Shown: piece after piece, positions 44,521 to 56,591 of the stretch
Layout of the letters: every line of letters starts with the position of its first letter
Position numbering within the stretch: the first letter of the stretch is position 1
Assembly (NCBI RefSeq): GCF_000471905.2
Contig: NW_006494789.1
Coordinates: 8,600,631-8,664,630, forward strand
Length of the DNA stretch: 64,000 nt
Direction of reading: 5' to 3'
From: Amborella trichopoda
Lineage: Eukaryota > Streptophyta > Magnoliopsida > Amborellales > Amborellaceae
Notes under the pieces: generated by a model
What the model saw: the letters and a program-made list of their open reading frames with translations, nothing else
Told to the model about the DNA's origin: nothing
Databases searched by the model: none
Program-made: the position numbers and the translations under genes

Positions 44521-45350
44521 TATCCTATACATGATCGCTCTTGACGATTCACTAGGGGCATTGTTGACACAAAACAATGACGAGGGAAAAGGGACTGCAC
44601 TATAATACCTCAGCCGTAGGATGCAAGGGGCTGAAAAGAATTATACCCCTATTCAAAGGATGTGCCTCTCTCTGATCTTCACAATACAAAAGCTTCGTCA
44701 TTATTTACTTGGTCATGAAGTAAAGCTTATATCAAAGGCGGACCCTGTAAAGTTTCTCTTAACGCGCCCATGCTTGTCGGGACGTCTCGCCAAGTGAGCT
44801 TAATTGCTGATGGAATTTGACATCATGTATGTCCCACATAAGGCCATCAAGGGCCAGGCCTCGGCTGAATTTCTCGTAACACTCCCCTTACCGGCATAAT
44901 CTCTGTTATCAAGTGACTTCCCTGATGAAGAAGTATTCTATGCAGAGCTTGCTCATGCGTGGGAATTGTACTTTGACGGAGCCTTCTAATCAGACCGAGG
45001 AGGCGCCAGAGTGGTATTCCTAACCCCGAAAGGAGGAGTATTGCCAGTTTCTTTCTCCCTTGCTGAGGTCGGTTCTCATAGCGAGCCAGAATATCTAGCC
45101 CTTATAATCGGGTTGGAGATAGCCTTCGACCTAGAGTTGGAGCAACTCAAGATCTATGGAGACTCTGAGTTAGTTATCCAGCAGCTCAAAGAGATCTATG
45201 ACGTGATAAAAGACACTCTCAAGCCTTATCACGATACTGCAAAATCGTATGTGGACCAGTTTGAGGACGTATCCTTGAGTCACATCCCTAGGAGGCTATA
45301 CTCGTAGGCTGACGCCCTTATAAAACTCGGGGCTACAATTAAATTATCCT
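44521..45350 (+). pseudogene. E3 dual RNase H region (pol)
   Basis: First RNase H: LILYMIALDDSLGALLTQNN, RRMQGAEKNYTPI, HYLLGHEVKLISKADP, CLSGRLAK. Then MEFDIMYVP and a decayed connection. Second, archaeal-type RNase H: WELYFDGAF (44,960-44,985, catalytic Asp kept), SLAEVGSHSEPEYLALIIG, IYGDSELVIQQ (about 45,153), YVDQFEDVSLSHIPR and ADAL. Longest open frame 45,011-45,307. Confidence 0.8.
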
Positions 45351-46842
45351 CATCATGACCCATGCTTGTTTGGGTGGCAGAATGGATACACATTGACCTA
45401 AGAACCAAGGTAGATGCAGGTGATGAGAGAAATATCTTCCCCGAGTGCCCTCCTTATCTATTCGGAGCACTTCTATCGGCTAAAGAAGTAATTAAGACTG
45501 AACAAGAAATGGTACATAGTAAAAAAACTAAGGTTTGAAACCAAGAAGTAGAGTTCTTTGACCCAATATGCATGAAAGTCGAGCAAGTAGAAGATTGGAG
45601 AGAGTCTATCACTAGTTTCCTAAAACATGGCAAGCTCCCGAAAGATCGTGTCGAACGCAACAGTGGACGTCGAATGTTTACCAAGTATAGCCTCCTCAAA
45701 GAAGAAGCACTCTTTTGACGGTCATTTGATGGTATTCTTCTTAGATGTGTGGACATGCAAGAAGTAATTAAGGTGTTAGAAGAAGTACACTCAAGAATTT
45801 GTGGACTACGCCAGTCCGATCATTAGCTGTATGAATGGATACGTAGATTGGGGTATTATTGGCCTTCCATGAGTGATGATTCCTTAAACTATGCTAAAAA
45901 ATTTCATCTGTGCCAAATCCATTCGAGCCTTGTTCACCAGCCTCCAGAGCCCTTACATACTACAGTGGTGTCATGACCCTTCTCACATTAGGGTATGGAC
46001 GTTGTAGGGCCTATTGACCCTCCTTCGGCAATGGGTCATCTCTTTATTCTAGCAGCAATATATTATTTCTCTAAGTGGGCTAAAGCAGTCCCCCTTAAGC
46101 AAGTTCCCAGAACAACAGTGGCTAGTTTCATACAATATCATATCATATAGTAGTTCGGAGTGCCTGATCGGATTATATTAGATAACGGCCCTCAATTTCG
46201 AAGTCATCATATTGATCGCCGAGTTAACCAGTTTGGGTTCGAGTGTAAGTACTTGACTATGTACCACCCTTTGGCGAATGGCTTAGCTAAGGCCTTCAAT
46301 AAGACTCTATGCAATGTTTTACGAAAATTAGTATCAAAGAATTAGAAGAACTGGCACAAGAAGCTCCCCGAAGCACTATGGGCTTATCTTACTACCACAC
46401 GAAATGTTACTGATTCCACTCCTTATTCTCTTGTTTATGGGGGTGACGCAGTTCTACATCTCAAAATTCAAGTCCCTTCACTGCGAGTCGCTATACATCA
46501 AGGGCTAACTAAAGATGATAAAGTCAAACTCTGGTATCAAGAATTTGATGCACTCAATGAAAAGAGGCTAGAGGCTCAGCAGAACCTCAAACTCAATCAA
46601 GGGAGAATGAAGAGGGCTTTTGACAAGTCGGTCAAGGTCCACTCAATCGCCCGTGGATATCTAGTTCTAGGCATCAAGAGGCCTGTTGTTATGCATGGTC
46701 GACATAAAGAGAAGTTTGAAGCCAAGTGGGAACGTCCCTTTATAGTCAAAAAGGTCTCGGAGCTTACATACTGGTACATCCTATTGGGGAGGAGGCAATG
46801 CCCCCTATCAACAGAGAGATACCTAAAGAAGTACTATCCATG
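45351..46842 (+). pseudogene. E3 integrase region (pol)
   Basis: Zinc-binding segment near 45,790-45,930 with LGYYWP; one His and both Cys are damaged (KFHLCQIH). Core: GMDVVGPIDPPSAMGHLFIL (about 45,990), SKWAKAVPLKQVP, FGVPDRIILDNGPQF (46,155-46,200), then YHPLANGLAKAFNKTL, in which the catalytic Glu codon has become AAG (46,289-46,291). C-terminal domain 46,607-46,842: MHGRHKEKFEAKWERPF and the terminal YLKKYYP. Stops at 45,302 and several other places. Confidence 0.8.
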
Positions 46843-46909
46843 ATGCATATTCAAGAAAAGAGACTCAATTCAAAACAAGCAAAACAGTCCAAACAAAAGT
46901 TTAACTCTT

Positions 46910-46915
46910 TTTATT
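46910..46915 (-). terminator. Antisense poly(A) signal AATAAA (E3)
   Basis: TTTATT on the plus strand in ACTCTTTTTATTACAG, homologous to the E2 signal at 31,494. About 1.57 kb downstream of the antisense TATA box and ~70 bp past the pol stop region. Confidence 0.4.
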
Positions 46916-47442
46916 ACAGTAAAAAAAAAAAGAAAAGAAAAGAAAAAAAAGAGCAGTTACAAGTTACAAGCAAAAAGCTCATTATTAGGGAGGTTACAAG
47001 TCCCTTCTATCTGAGGAAAAGAGAACAATTGACACCAAAAGTGTTGTTCTTGCATCTGAGGATAAGAGGACAGTCACAAATCAAAACCTGCAGAGTTGCT
47101 CTTGCATTTGAGGATAAGAGGACGATTACAGGGTAAAAGAAATGCTCTCCTCACGAAGAAGAAGCAAACCCACTAAAGAATTGCTCTCTTCATGAAGAAG
47201 AAGAAAACCCACCAAAGAAACACCCGCATCATGAAGAAGAAGCAAAACCACTTGGAGAGTCAATTTCAATTCATCTAACGAGCGTCATCAAAGAGGATGG
47301 TTACAGTCCAAAAAGAATAAGTCAACCATTTTCGAGTCTGCTTCAATTCATCTGATGAGTATATCAAACATACAAAGCATACTTCTCTGGTAAGGAACTG
47401 GCCTATGATGGAGAGCACACCCTTTTCACAATGGATACTCTT

Positions 47443-47661
47443 CTACAGAGCAACATGGACTTCACTTTTGTACTGGAGGATTTGGCTTTCAACAGGCATC
47501 ATAAGCCAAGCTTTACCACTGGTCACCACCCTTTGCCCACCCAAGTCAGCGTCGTACGTGAACATCGCCGCACATGGCTCATCATCATGCACAACAATTC
47601 CCACATGCGACTCACTGCCACATGCGAGCAACACTGTGCATGTCATGTGCCCACCATGCAC
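47443..47661 (-). pseudogene. Short antisense ORF in E3 3' UTR, shared with E1
   Basis: Open frame of 72 codons on the strand opposite E3, between the antisense TATA box (48,481) and poly(A) signal (46,910). Shares with E1 (4,265-4,516) the residues LLACG, a DDE.C..MF segment, AWL..PVESQIL and the ending SEVHVAL before the stop. No domain recognised. Intact in E3, interrupted by one TAG in E1, not found in E2. Candidate product of the antisense cassette, or chance. Confidence 0.35.
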
Positions 47662-48480
47662 TGGTAAGCGCCGTTAGAAGCTAGCAATGACTATGTCTTC
47701 CAAAGGATAGCGCCGACTGTGTTGCTAACTCTCAGTGCTGGTTGTGTCTTCAAAAGGCTACGTGCTAGCTGTGCTTCTAACCCCCAGTGCTGGCTGTCGT
47801 TTTTGAGGGTCAGCGTGAGCTGTGCTTTTAAAAAATCCAGCACCGGCTATGTACTCTAAGTCAGCACCAGCTGTGTCATGATTGTTCACCTCCTGGTGAA
47901 TCTTCGTTATCGCGCCTCCTCGGTTCTCGAGATCCCTCATTTTTTAACATGAGATGCTTCGCCTCCCTGATGATTCCGTGATTTCCAACATCAACCATTC
48001 GCCTTCCCTGCAACCGACCAGCTTCAGCGATGATTTATTTACCTACACCCTTCGGGTTCCCTTCGGAAACTCCCTTCACTGATAGGAAACCCATGCAACT
48101 TCCTGCAAATTACCTGGAAACAACTTTTATTCCCCAAAAAACTGCCAAGAACAGCGAAAAACCAGAGACAGCCTACTGTTGCCACTTTCACCGTTTTTTT
48201 TCCTTCGCCGCAACCCTTGAAACCATGGCTGGAATTCCCCTTCTTCTTGGTGAACTCACAGCAAGATCTTGCAACCCTGACAAAACTTTGACAAACTCCC
48301 TAGTTGCTTCATTTCCCTAACCCACAAACTCACTCAAAGCACAGTCTTCCCTGCTCGCTCTTGCCGAAATCCCTTGTGTGTTTACTGAAGATCCCACTAC
48401 AAACCTCCTTCCCACTGTTAAAAATTCTTACTCTAAGTTTTTTATCCTTCGCTGAAAAAGTGAAAATGGGGGTTACCCCC

Positions 48481-48490
48481 CTTATATAGG
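48481..48490 (-). promoter_or_regulatory. TATA box of antisense cassette (E3)
   Basis: Minus-strand CCTATATAAG followed by GGGGGGTAACCCCC and a leader with AGCGAAGGATAAAA, matching E1 and E2. It points toward the pol 3' end, antisense to E3. Confidence 0.55.
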
Positions 48491-48649
48491 CGGATCCTTC
48501 CCTCATATGCCCCTCGCAAGCTGGGAATCCCAGCCATGTTCAAGGAGGTCAAACGTCAATGGGCCGGACCGGGTCCAATAAAATCCCACTCAAACAGAGA
48601 CAAGGACCGGGTTGGGCTTAGGTCAAGGCCCAAAAACTAACCCACACCT

Positions 48650-48960
48650 AGCGCTGACTATATGGTTGAAACTACCCAGTGTAGTCAGTGTTTTCAATAA
48701 TCCCAGCATCAGTTGTGTTCTCAGTAACCCCAAAGCAGGCTGTGTTCTCAGTAACCCCAGCGCCGGCTGTGTTCTTATCAACTCAGCATTGGCTGTGTTC
48801 AAGAGATAGCATAGGCTATCCTCATCGCCAGATGTCTTTTTTTAACAACCCCAATGCCGGTTGAGTGTTCAAAAAGTAATGATGGCAGACCTCAGCGCCG
48901 ATTGAGTGTTCAAGGAATAAAGTTCTATGTGCTTAGCGCCGACTCTGTTCTAAACAGTCC
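48650..48960 (-). repeat. Short repeats upstream of antisense TATA (E3)
   Basis: About eight imperfect ~28 bp units of the form CAGCGCCGGCTGTGTTCTCA (plus strand) with AGTAACCCC spacers. Related units flank the equivalent promoters in E1 (3,090-3,330) and E2 (30,050-30,300). Confidence 0.65.
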
Positions 48961-49374
48961 ATCGCTGTATGCCCCACGCGAGAGTCGTGTGTGTCCTACC
49001 ATTGTTAATCCCAGTCAAGTTACACCTTGACCGTGACCTATTATATCCAGCAGAGTGGTACCCAGGTCGTTCAATCCAGGCCATGACTTCTCATCCTCAA
49101 CAGGAGTCCTACCTCTACTACAGTTCATTATTCCCAGTGAAGTTAGGGTCATTTTTACCACTGCAACCACCAGTGGGACTGCCTCACACCTAGGAGTTAG
49201 GTACCATTTTTCACCTGTAAGGGACCCACACTTGTTCCATTATCCCCAATGAATTCGGCCTTCTCATCTGAACCCCTTCCCGATCTTAACTATTTTATCC
49301 CCAGGGAGCCAGATTGCTACAAAGACCTGCTTCCATGAAGCTTCAGTTACACGGCGACCCACACCATCGTCCGT

Positions 49375-50030
49375 GCTGCATGACCTTAAACTGCACAGCT
49401 GTGGTTCGTGCTTCATGACCTTAAAAATTACAGCGTGGTGCGTACTGGATGACCTTAAACTACACAGCCGTGGTCTGTGCTGCATGACCTTAAACTGCAC
49501 CGCCGTGGTCCGTGCTGCATGACCTTAAACTGCACAACCGTGGTCTATGCTGCATGATCTTAAACTGCACAGTCATGGTTCGTACTGCAAGACCTTAAAC
49601 TTCACAGCCTTGGTTCGTGCTGCATGACCTTAAACAGCATAGCTTCAGTCCGCACTACATGACCTTAAACTGCACAGCTTTGGTCTAGGTGCACGACCCT
49701 AAACTGCATGGTCCAAACTATATGACCTTAAACTGTAGCATAAATCTAGCTGCATGACCCTAAACTGTACGGTCCAAACTATATGACTTTAAACTATAGT
49801 GCACGTCCTAGCTGCATAACATTAAAAGGTTCGGCGCCATGGTCCAAACTATATGACACTAAACTATAGTGGAGGTCTAGTCGCACAACCTTAAACTACA
49901 CGGTCCTAGTTGCATGACTCTAAACTGCATAACCACGATCCAACTATATGCCCTTCAACCTTAGTTCACATCCTGACCGCATAACGTTAAACTGCTTTGC
50001 TCAGGTCTTGGAGGCATGACCTTAAACATG
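49375..50030 (+). repeat. Tandem array, 35 bp then ~32 bp monomers (E3)
   Basis: First part (49,375-49,690) has regular units GCATGACCTTAAACTGCACA plus GCCGTGGTCCGTGCT; the TGACC core falls at 49,381, 49,416, 49,450, 49,485, 49,520 and 49,555 (34-35 bp). The second part changes to the 32 bp-type variants seen in E2. Non-coding. Confidence 0.85.
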
Positions 50031-51530
50031 CGCCTACATATGCCCGCACACCTTTTACGTGCATTTTCATGCACGTCTTCCCTAACCGACCCGTTCGCAT
50101 GCGTGCACCACCTTTAGTGAGTCCATTCATTCCATCATCCTTTATCATTCCCCAGTGAGTCTAACCCGTGCTCAGAAAGTTTCGATCTATTCTGCCACCC
50201 ATACTCATCGTAAGCTAGTGGGTCATCATTTTTCATCCACCTTTCATACATCATCCATCTTTCACTAGTAGCGTCTTGCCATCTCCCCAAAGTGAGCTAA
50301 AAGAATCACCATACTCACTCCATGGCCTCAACAAACTACCATCCATCTCCATTATGGTTTAGCTGTATGACCTTAAACTGTAGTGCACGTCATGGCCACA
50401 TGACGATAAAAGGCTTTGCGCAGGTCTCGGAGGCATGACCCTAAAGACGCCTTCACAAAAAAAGAAAAAAGTATAATAATAACGGGCATGGTGTATACTT
50501 GAATAGGGGAACCCCATGAGTAAAAATGATAGACGGGCGTGGTCACGAAACCATGAGTAAGAGAGCTTTGTGAAAATAAAAGCCCGAGCACAATGAAAAC
50601 CCGAAATGGTATTCTGAGTAAAAATTGATGATAAGGGTGGCCGAAATGTCATGAGTAAAAGAGCCCCAAATAAAAAGGAATTATGTGAAAACCATCTCTA
50701 CGATAACGCTTCCCAAGTTCAAGTGAAAATCCATGAAGGACGCTTGGACTAATAAACAGGTTGATGTAGTGCTCACCTCAACAGGCGGCTTCGGCCCACA
50801 TTCAAAGAGAAAAATCCCTGGTGTCACAATACCAGGATCCAAAATTATGAGATTCAAGGGAAAGCTTTTGACAACCTGAGTCTATTGGCAAAAAGGACAT
50901 GAAAGACAAAAGACTCACCAAGAAGGCATGACAAGTCTCTTGAGGAAGAACACTATTCTCATGAGGTCACAAACACACTCCAAAAAAAAAAAAGAAGCTA
51001 AAGACCACTACAAAGGCAAGAAACTGACAAAGCCAGGGCGAACCTGCCAGAGACTTCAGTCCGCCTCACCACAATTCCTTCTAGCCGACAGGCCCAAACT
51101 GTCAGAACAGGTTATCAAAATGTCCCCAACTAGACCCAACAGATGGGGCCCACAGAGGTATCTTGACAGAAAACAAACAAATCCAGACCAAATGGGAAAA
51201 ATTCCCTTTAGCATGGCAATCGACTGTCAGACCTGCTTGATTCTGGCTAATGAGGTTCGTACAAAATCCTCAGCTTTAGAATTATAAACAGTCCATGTGA
51301 GGGTGAGGACTTCGATAGGATCCCTAAAAAAAGTCTCTTCTCCCCCTAAAGTCTCCACAGATGGACTTATTCATTGCATCCAAACGTCATAGCATCCTAG
51401 TTGCAGCATTCGTGAATCTCCTCGATGTGCACATGATCATGTGGCTGGAAGAAAAACGTAATAAAGCAGAAGGAAATTTTTTGAATATTGTTCTCGCTTC
51501 TCTCGAAGCACAACATTCCTTGAGGCAAAC

Positions 51531-52884
51531 TGTTTGAACAAATTTTTCAGCACCTTGGTCCCTGATGCGTAATAAAGAGGAAGAAGGTCAATAAAGCCCC
51601 AACATACAGTGGAAATTTTGATAGTCTCATAATGGCCCAAAAACTGGTCAAGATCTTTTTAAGCACTTCAAAATATCACATGTCAAGTTTCATCGCAATC
51701 ACACATGTCTAAGGTAGTGTACACCAAGAAATAATTTCGGTAAATTTGGCCTCTAGCACCCTGAAATGGACCCTGTAACTGGAACTATATGTTCATTGCA
51801 TCAAACAGCAGTGATATTACCACCATTGGATCTGACACGGTCGAAAATCCTTATGGATCAAGTTTTGGCTGAATCGGGCACTCTAGGACAAAGTTATAGA
51901 TAAAATACCAAAAAGGGGTAGGCCGCACACTATTCCCGTGTGGCCACCCTACACCAAAACACCATTAAAGGTGGCTATTTTTGTAGTCATAGGTGGTTGT
52001 TTTGACAGTCATAGGCAGTAATTTTCAGGGCTCATATCTCACTTGTTTCGAGTTGGATCGCCCTCAAATTTTGTGAGCGTGTTCGTCTCGTTAAGACTAG
52101 CGTTTTTATATGTGGTATACCCCGTGAAAATGCCCAAGCAGGGAGAAAACCTAGAGAGAAATTGCTGATCCATGAAGAAAATTACAGAAAAATCAGTAGC
52201 AGCACGCGTCTTTTGAGTTGCCAAATCACGACGCTCGCGTACCTTATCGACACGAAACCAATTGCATTATGTGCGTAAAGGTCATAGGAAATCTCTTGTC
52301 CAAACCTTGCATACGATGAACTGTTGGATTTCACACATGGAGGCATCAAATCTGCCGTAAATTTCGGCCGCCGGATTTCAAGATTCCAGCCAAAAACTCA
52401 AGATGAAGAAATCTTCATCCAGACAAGAAATCAAGCTGCGTTTGTTGCAACGTGATCATGAAGGCATGCTCAGTGCAATTCGGCAAAGAAACATAAGAAA
52501 AACATCAAGGAACGAGTGCACTATCGATCCGAAGTTTTCAAGATTCATCCAAAATTCAAGTCTCATGAACATGGCTTAATAACATGATTCATGGCTCGAA
52601 GTTGGTATCAAATCGATCGTCATGCTAAGCCCTACAGAAAAACAATCATCTTTTGATCAAATGGGCATCAGAGCAACCCCGGATCAGTCATGGAAGATGT
52701 CGCAAGTCCTCGGGTAGCAACAGGGACTGTTCTGGATCTCCTCACATTGTTAGGCAGGGGCAAAATAGTCCTTGTACAACCATTTTTAGAATTTATTTTA
52801 ATTCAATTAAATTGTAATTATCTTCAATTCTAGGTAGATTTTGGGCATCCACCCATGTTTGGGAGATATCGAGGCACCTAACCA
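51531..52884 (+). repeat. E3 3' LTR (1,354 bp, tail deleted)
   Basis: Starts TGTTTGAACAAATTTTTCAGC and follows the U3-like block to ATCCACCCATGTTTGGG (about 52,862), then jumps to GATATCGAGGCACCTAACCA. The CT-rich part and minisatellite present in the 5' LTR are missing. Confidence 0.8.
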
Positions 52885-52889
52885 ACCTC
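52885..52889. repeat. Target site duplication of E3, right copy (ACCTC)
   Basis: Follows the E3 end CCTAACCA; partner ATCTC at 18,941-18,945, one mismatch. Confidence 0.55.
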
Positions 52890-53833
52890 CACCTCCCATA
52901 ATCGTGGTCGGCTCCCTCAACTCGGTTGTTCTCTTTCTTCGCCATCTCTTCGCAGCCTTGCGCTCTCCTTTCACTCCAATTTCAGGAACCTCATGCGCTC
53001 CCATCTGCTTCCTTGCACTTTCTCTCACTAAAAAAAAAACCCACCAAAGAAAACCCACAAACAAATACTTACTTCCTCTTTTTTCTAATTGCGCTTGACT
53101 AATCCTCTTTTCGTCAAAGTTTCGTCTCCCCATTCTTTCATTGTCTTTCGTCCAAGCACTCTCTCTTTCTCTAAACCAAAAGCACTACCCTTTTTTTTTA
53201 CTTACCTTCCTTCATGTACGTGAGGTCCTATAAAAAGCTCTTTCTCTCTCAACTTATGTATTCCTCTTTTCCAACTCCTCCCTCAATTAATGTTTATTTT
53301 TTTTATTATTATTAAACCACCTCATTTCATCTCCTCTACCCTCTTCTTTTTTATTTTTTTCCATTACAAGCCCTCCGCATCCTTTTATTCAAATTTACCC
53401 CCTCAATTTATTTTATTCTACTCCATTTTATTTTAGGCTATTCATTGTATTTCCATTTTATTATTTCATTTTATTTTTTAATTTAATTCATCCCTTTTCA
53501 TTTTATTTATTTTTATTTCATTTCACCTAATTTTAATTTCAAAAATTCTGGATCCTCGGACCCGCTTATTGAGACATCTCATGTGTTTGTGTGTGGGCTT
53601 TCCAACGAGATCTAAGAGGGCGCCCACGCGAGCCAGCTTGAGTGTGTCACAGACCCACGCTAGGTAAGTCCAGCCTTGTGACCCTAATTCCCCTCTCACT
53701 GGTTGGTACTCTTGCCCGTGTATTCTACACACGGTTCCCGAGAGAGCAATCTCAAGTCCTGGGTCCATCTCGAACCCGGAACCATGCCATCAAGTCAACC
53801 CGACCTAGAGGGCGATATCGAGGAGCTTAATCA
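52890..53833 (+). repeat. E0 3' LTR, right part
   Basis: CT-rich sequence resumes, becomes AT/T-rich (53,160-53,540), then gives the typical LTR tail from about 53,600: GCCCACGCGAGCCAGCTTGA, CTCTCACTGGTTGGTA, CCCGAGAGAGCAATCTCAAG and an end reading GATATCGAGGAGCTTAATCA instead of GAGGCACCTAACCA. The end position is therefore approximate. Confidence 0.6.
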
Positions 53834-53982
53834 GCAACTCTTCTCAAAAAACACAAAGATAGGGCAGCTCTGATCAAGCCCATGCTGACGGGCGAAGCGA
53901 TGAGGAAAGTAGCCTTCCAGTTTGGCGCAGTGCGAGGTTCGAAAGAGCAAAACCCCCCTCTAACACTTAAAATGAACATGAG
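53834..53982. other. 149 bp between E0 and E4, unassigned
   Basis: Lies between two facing LTR tails. It has no match elsewhere in the window that I can see and no open frame beyond ~20 codons. It may be the original flank of E0, or part of E0 if the E0 end is misplaced. Confidence 0.4.
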
Positions 53983-56591
53983 TGGTTAGATGCCTCGATC
54001 TCGCCTTTTTTATCTACATAATCTGGAGGCATGTGTTTCGACTTTCAAGTGAACCCGAGATTTGAGATCGCTCTCTCAAAACCTTGCTCGAGCACAAGGG
54101 TAGGTATATCAACCAATGAGAGAGGAATTTTTGGTGGGTTCGAGACTTACTCGGGCCGGATCGCGTGGGTGCCCTCTTAGATCACAAAGAAATCCCCTTA
54201 GCTACTGAGCTGGTTTGGAATCGCCTCCTTGACCTGTAATCCTCTTGTTTTTCTGTACAACACTTATATGGTTAATTTGTAAGATAAGTGGGTCAAAGGG
54301 ACCCACCCTTGTCTTAGGTTATTGCACGTTCACATAAGAAGGCGATAAAGTGCAAGGTTCAGTGAAAGATAGAAAAGAGAAGAGAGCTTGACGTAGGGGT
54401 GAGACTATCTTGAAAACCAGGAATTATCAACACGAAGCGGTAGCAAGAAGGGCATGGTTCTCAAAACCAGCACGGCGGCAATACTACTCGAAACGGAGGT
54501 CGACGCGTCGGTGATAGGCTAAGTATACCTTTAGTCAAGTGAGAGGAGAAAGAGGAAAGAACGAGACAACAAAGAGAAGGGGAAGTCCGGACGTCAATAG
54601 GCATCGCGGTGGGCAGTGCAAGGAGACGGTGCATCACTTGTGGATGACTCTAGCTTCTGACGAGGCACATGGTGATAACTTCTCTTAGGTTCTCACGGGG
54701 GCGAACGGCGGTGGGGACCAGACACGGGGAGGAGGCTCGCGGATGACGATAGTGGTTGCCAAAGCTCTAGCGAGCAATGATAGGTATCGTCATCTGCACT
54801 AGACACATGACAGGGAGGGACCCCTGCAGGTAGCAACAAGCTTCGCCATCTGGGTTCTTCATCGAGATGTCACAGCTACGTATATGGGCAGCTATAGGCA
54901 GCGCCGTCTACAGACTTCACTGGAAGAAAGAGACAGAAGAATAACAGGGTAGGGGCACTCGTGCATGACACTGCCATCGCCATGCACAACTTGTGGGACC
55001 AAGGGAGAGGCACGCACAACACTGCCACTGCCGTGCACAACCTCTGCAAGGAACTCAGACGAAGAAGAGGGATAAGAGAGGGGAGAAGAGAGAGAGGAGA
55101 AGAAAAGAGAAAAGAAAAGAGAGAAGGTATACCTCAACCTTAGGGGTACCGGTGAAAAGTTTCTCTCACCTCACTTTCTCTCTCAAACGTGACACCACAA
55201 TGGTAAGAAAGAGAAACTCGTATTAAGTGAAAACTCTCTCTTGTGTGTGTATGTCTCTGGCTCTTCTCTTCTTTTATTTTGCTTACAATGATAGTACGTA
55301 TATATAGAAGTGCGCCCCAAATATGGGTGGATGATCAAAATTATCCCTAATTTTTGGAAATTAAGATTAAATTGAATTAAAAGAAATTAGAAAATAGGGT
55401 GCAAAATGATAGATTTGCCCCTTCTTAACAAGTTGTGGAATTCCATAACAGTCCCTGTGTTGCCCTAGGACTTGCATGATCTTGCATGGCTGATCCGAGG
55501 TCGTTCTAATGCCTGGTTGATCGTAAGATGATTGTTTTCTTGTAGGGCTCGATATGGCGATCGATTTGATTTCAACTTCGAGCCATGGATCAGTTTTTTG
55601 GTGCATGATCATGTGACTTGAAATTTGAGTAGATCATGAAACTTTGGATGAATCGTGTGTTCATTCCTTGATGTTTTTCTGTGTTTTCTTCATTTAATCA
55701 CACTGACCATGACACTACGATCATGGGGTACCAAACGTAGCTCGATTCTTAAGCTGCACAATGATTTTACAAGTTTGGAATTTTGGCTTGAATCAAGGAT
55801 TCCGGCTATAGAATTTACAGTCTATTCGTCGACTTTGTGTTCCGAATCCGACTGTTAATCGTGCACGAGGTTCGGGTTAGAGATGACTCGAGACCTTACG
55901 CCCACAATGGAACTGGTCTCGCGTCAATCCGGGTCGCGAGCGACGTGATTTGGCCACTCGAGCAAGGCACGACGCTGATGAATTTCCTGCAATTTTTTTC
56001 AAGGGTTAGCAACTTCTCTCTAACGTTTCTTTGCTCTTGGGTATCGTCACGGGGAGTGCCACATATCTAATTGCTCGTCTCGACCAGTCAAACATGCTCA
56101 CCAAATTTGAGCATGATCTGACTTAAGACAAAAGAGATACGAGCGTCGAAATTCACTAATTGTGACCGTCCCTTCAATGGTGTAGTGTTACAGGGTGGTC
56201 GCACGAGAATAGCGTGCGACTTCTCCTGTATCACTCTTTCACCTTTAACTTCTTTTTGGAATGTCTGTTTTAGCTAAAAATTGACCCATGGGGGTTTAAA
56301 CCATGTTGGATCCAATGGTGGTGGTCTCATAGTAATTTAAGACATTGAAAATGTGGCTTTAGTTATAGGGGTCCATTTCAAAGTGGTAGAGGCTGATTCT
56401 GCCAAAACTGTTTCTCAGTCTGCACTACTTTAGACATTTCAAAATGTGGCAAAACATGGCAGAAGACTCTTAAGAGACCTCATGAAGATCTTGGCCAGTT
56501 TTGGGGTTGTTATGAGACTGTCCAAATTTCCACTACTTGCTAGGCCTTTATTGAGCGAGGGCCCCATGTTGATGGAAAATACCTTTCAACA
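53983..56591 (-). repeat. E4 3' LTR (~2.6 kb)
   Basis: LTR tail 53,983-54,300, a variable middle (54,350-55,200) with a GA-rich tract (55,060-55,130), the TATA/poly(A) zone (55,270-55,308) and the U3-like block (55,320-56,591), ending CTTTCAACA. The adjoining GCATGCCCCACCG is the complement of a CGGTGGGGCA polypurine-like stretch. The hairpin minisatellite of E1/E2 is absent; the middle has short duplications such as the CACAACACTGCCACTGCC segment instead. Confidence 0.75.
55299..55308 (-). promoter_or_regulatory. LTR TATA box (E4)
   Basis: Sense CTATATATACGTACTATCATTG, matching the E0 LTR TATA zone (17,416). A sense AAATAAAAG poly(A)-like signal follows at about 55,270-55,280. Confidence 0.55.

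Larger units (their letters stand above)
46843..51530 (+). other. E3 3' UTR, no sense-strand gene
   Basis: 4.7 kb. From pol: antisense poly(A) signal (46,910), degenerate 39 bp-type repeats (47,150-47,240), antisense ORF (47,443-47,661), repeats of CAGCGCCGGCTGTGTT type on both sides of the antisense TATA box (47,650-47,880; 48,650-48,960), the TATA box (48,481), the tandem array (49,375-50,030) and a block shared with E0, E1, E2 and E4 (50,040-51,530). It contains the undisturbed form of the E1 target site at 50,268-50,272. Confidence 0.75.
18946..52884 (+). mobile_element. E3: Tat-like retrotransposon, plus strand, split by E2
   Basis: 5' LTR 18,946-22,737, PBS 22,741, ORF1 22,837-24,275, interruption by E2 (24,281-40,579), then gag from 40,585, pol to 46,842, 3' UTR to 51,530 and a shortened 3' LTR 51,531-52,884. 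The two halves join because the ORF1/gag sequence before 24,276 and after 40,580 is continuous when compared with E1 (10,900-11,400). It lies inside the E0 3' LTR with ATCTC/ACCTC flanks. Without E2 it would be ~17.6 kb. All frames are broken. Confidence 0.8.

Noticed and set aside
53523..53830. Small ORFs between E0 and E4 as genes
   Set aside because: They overlap the recognisable LTR tail (CCCGAGAGAGCAATCTCAAG and neighbours) that recurs in other LTRs.
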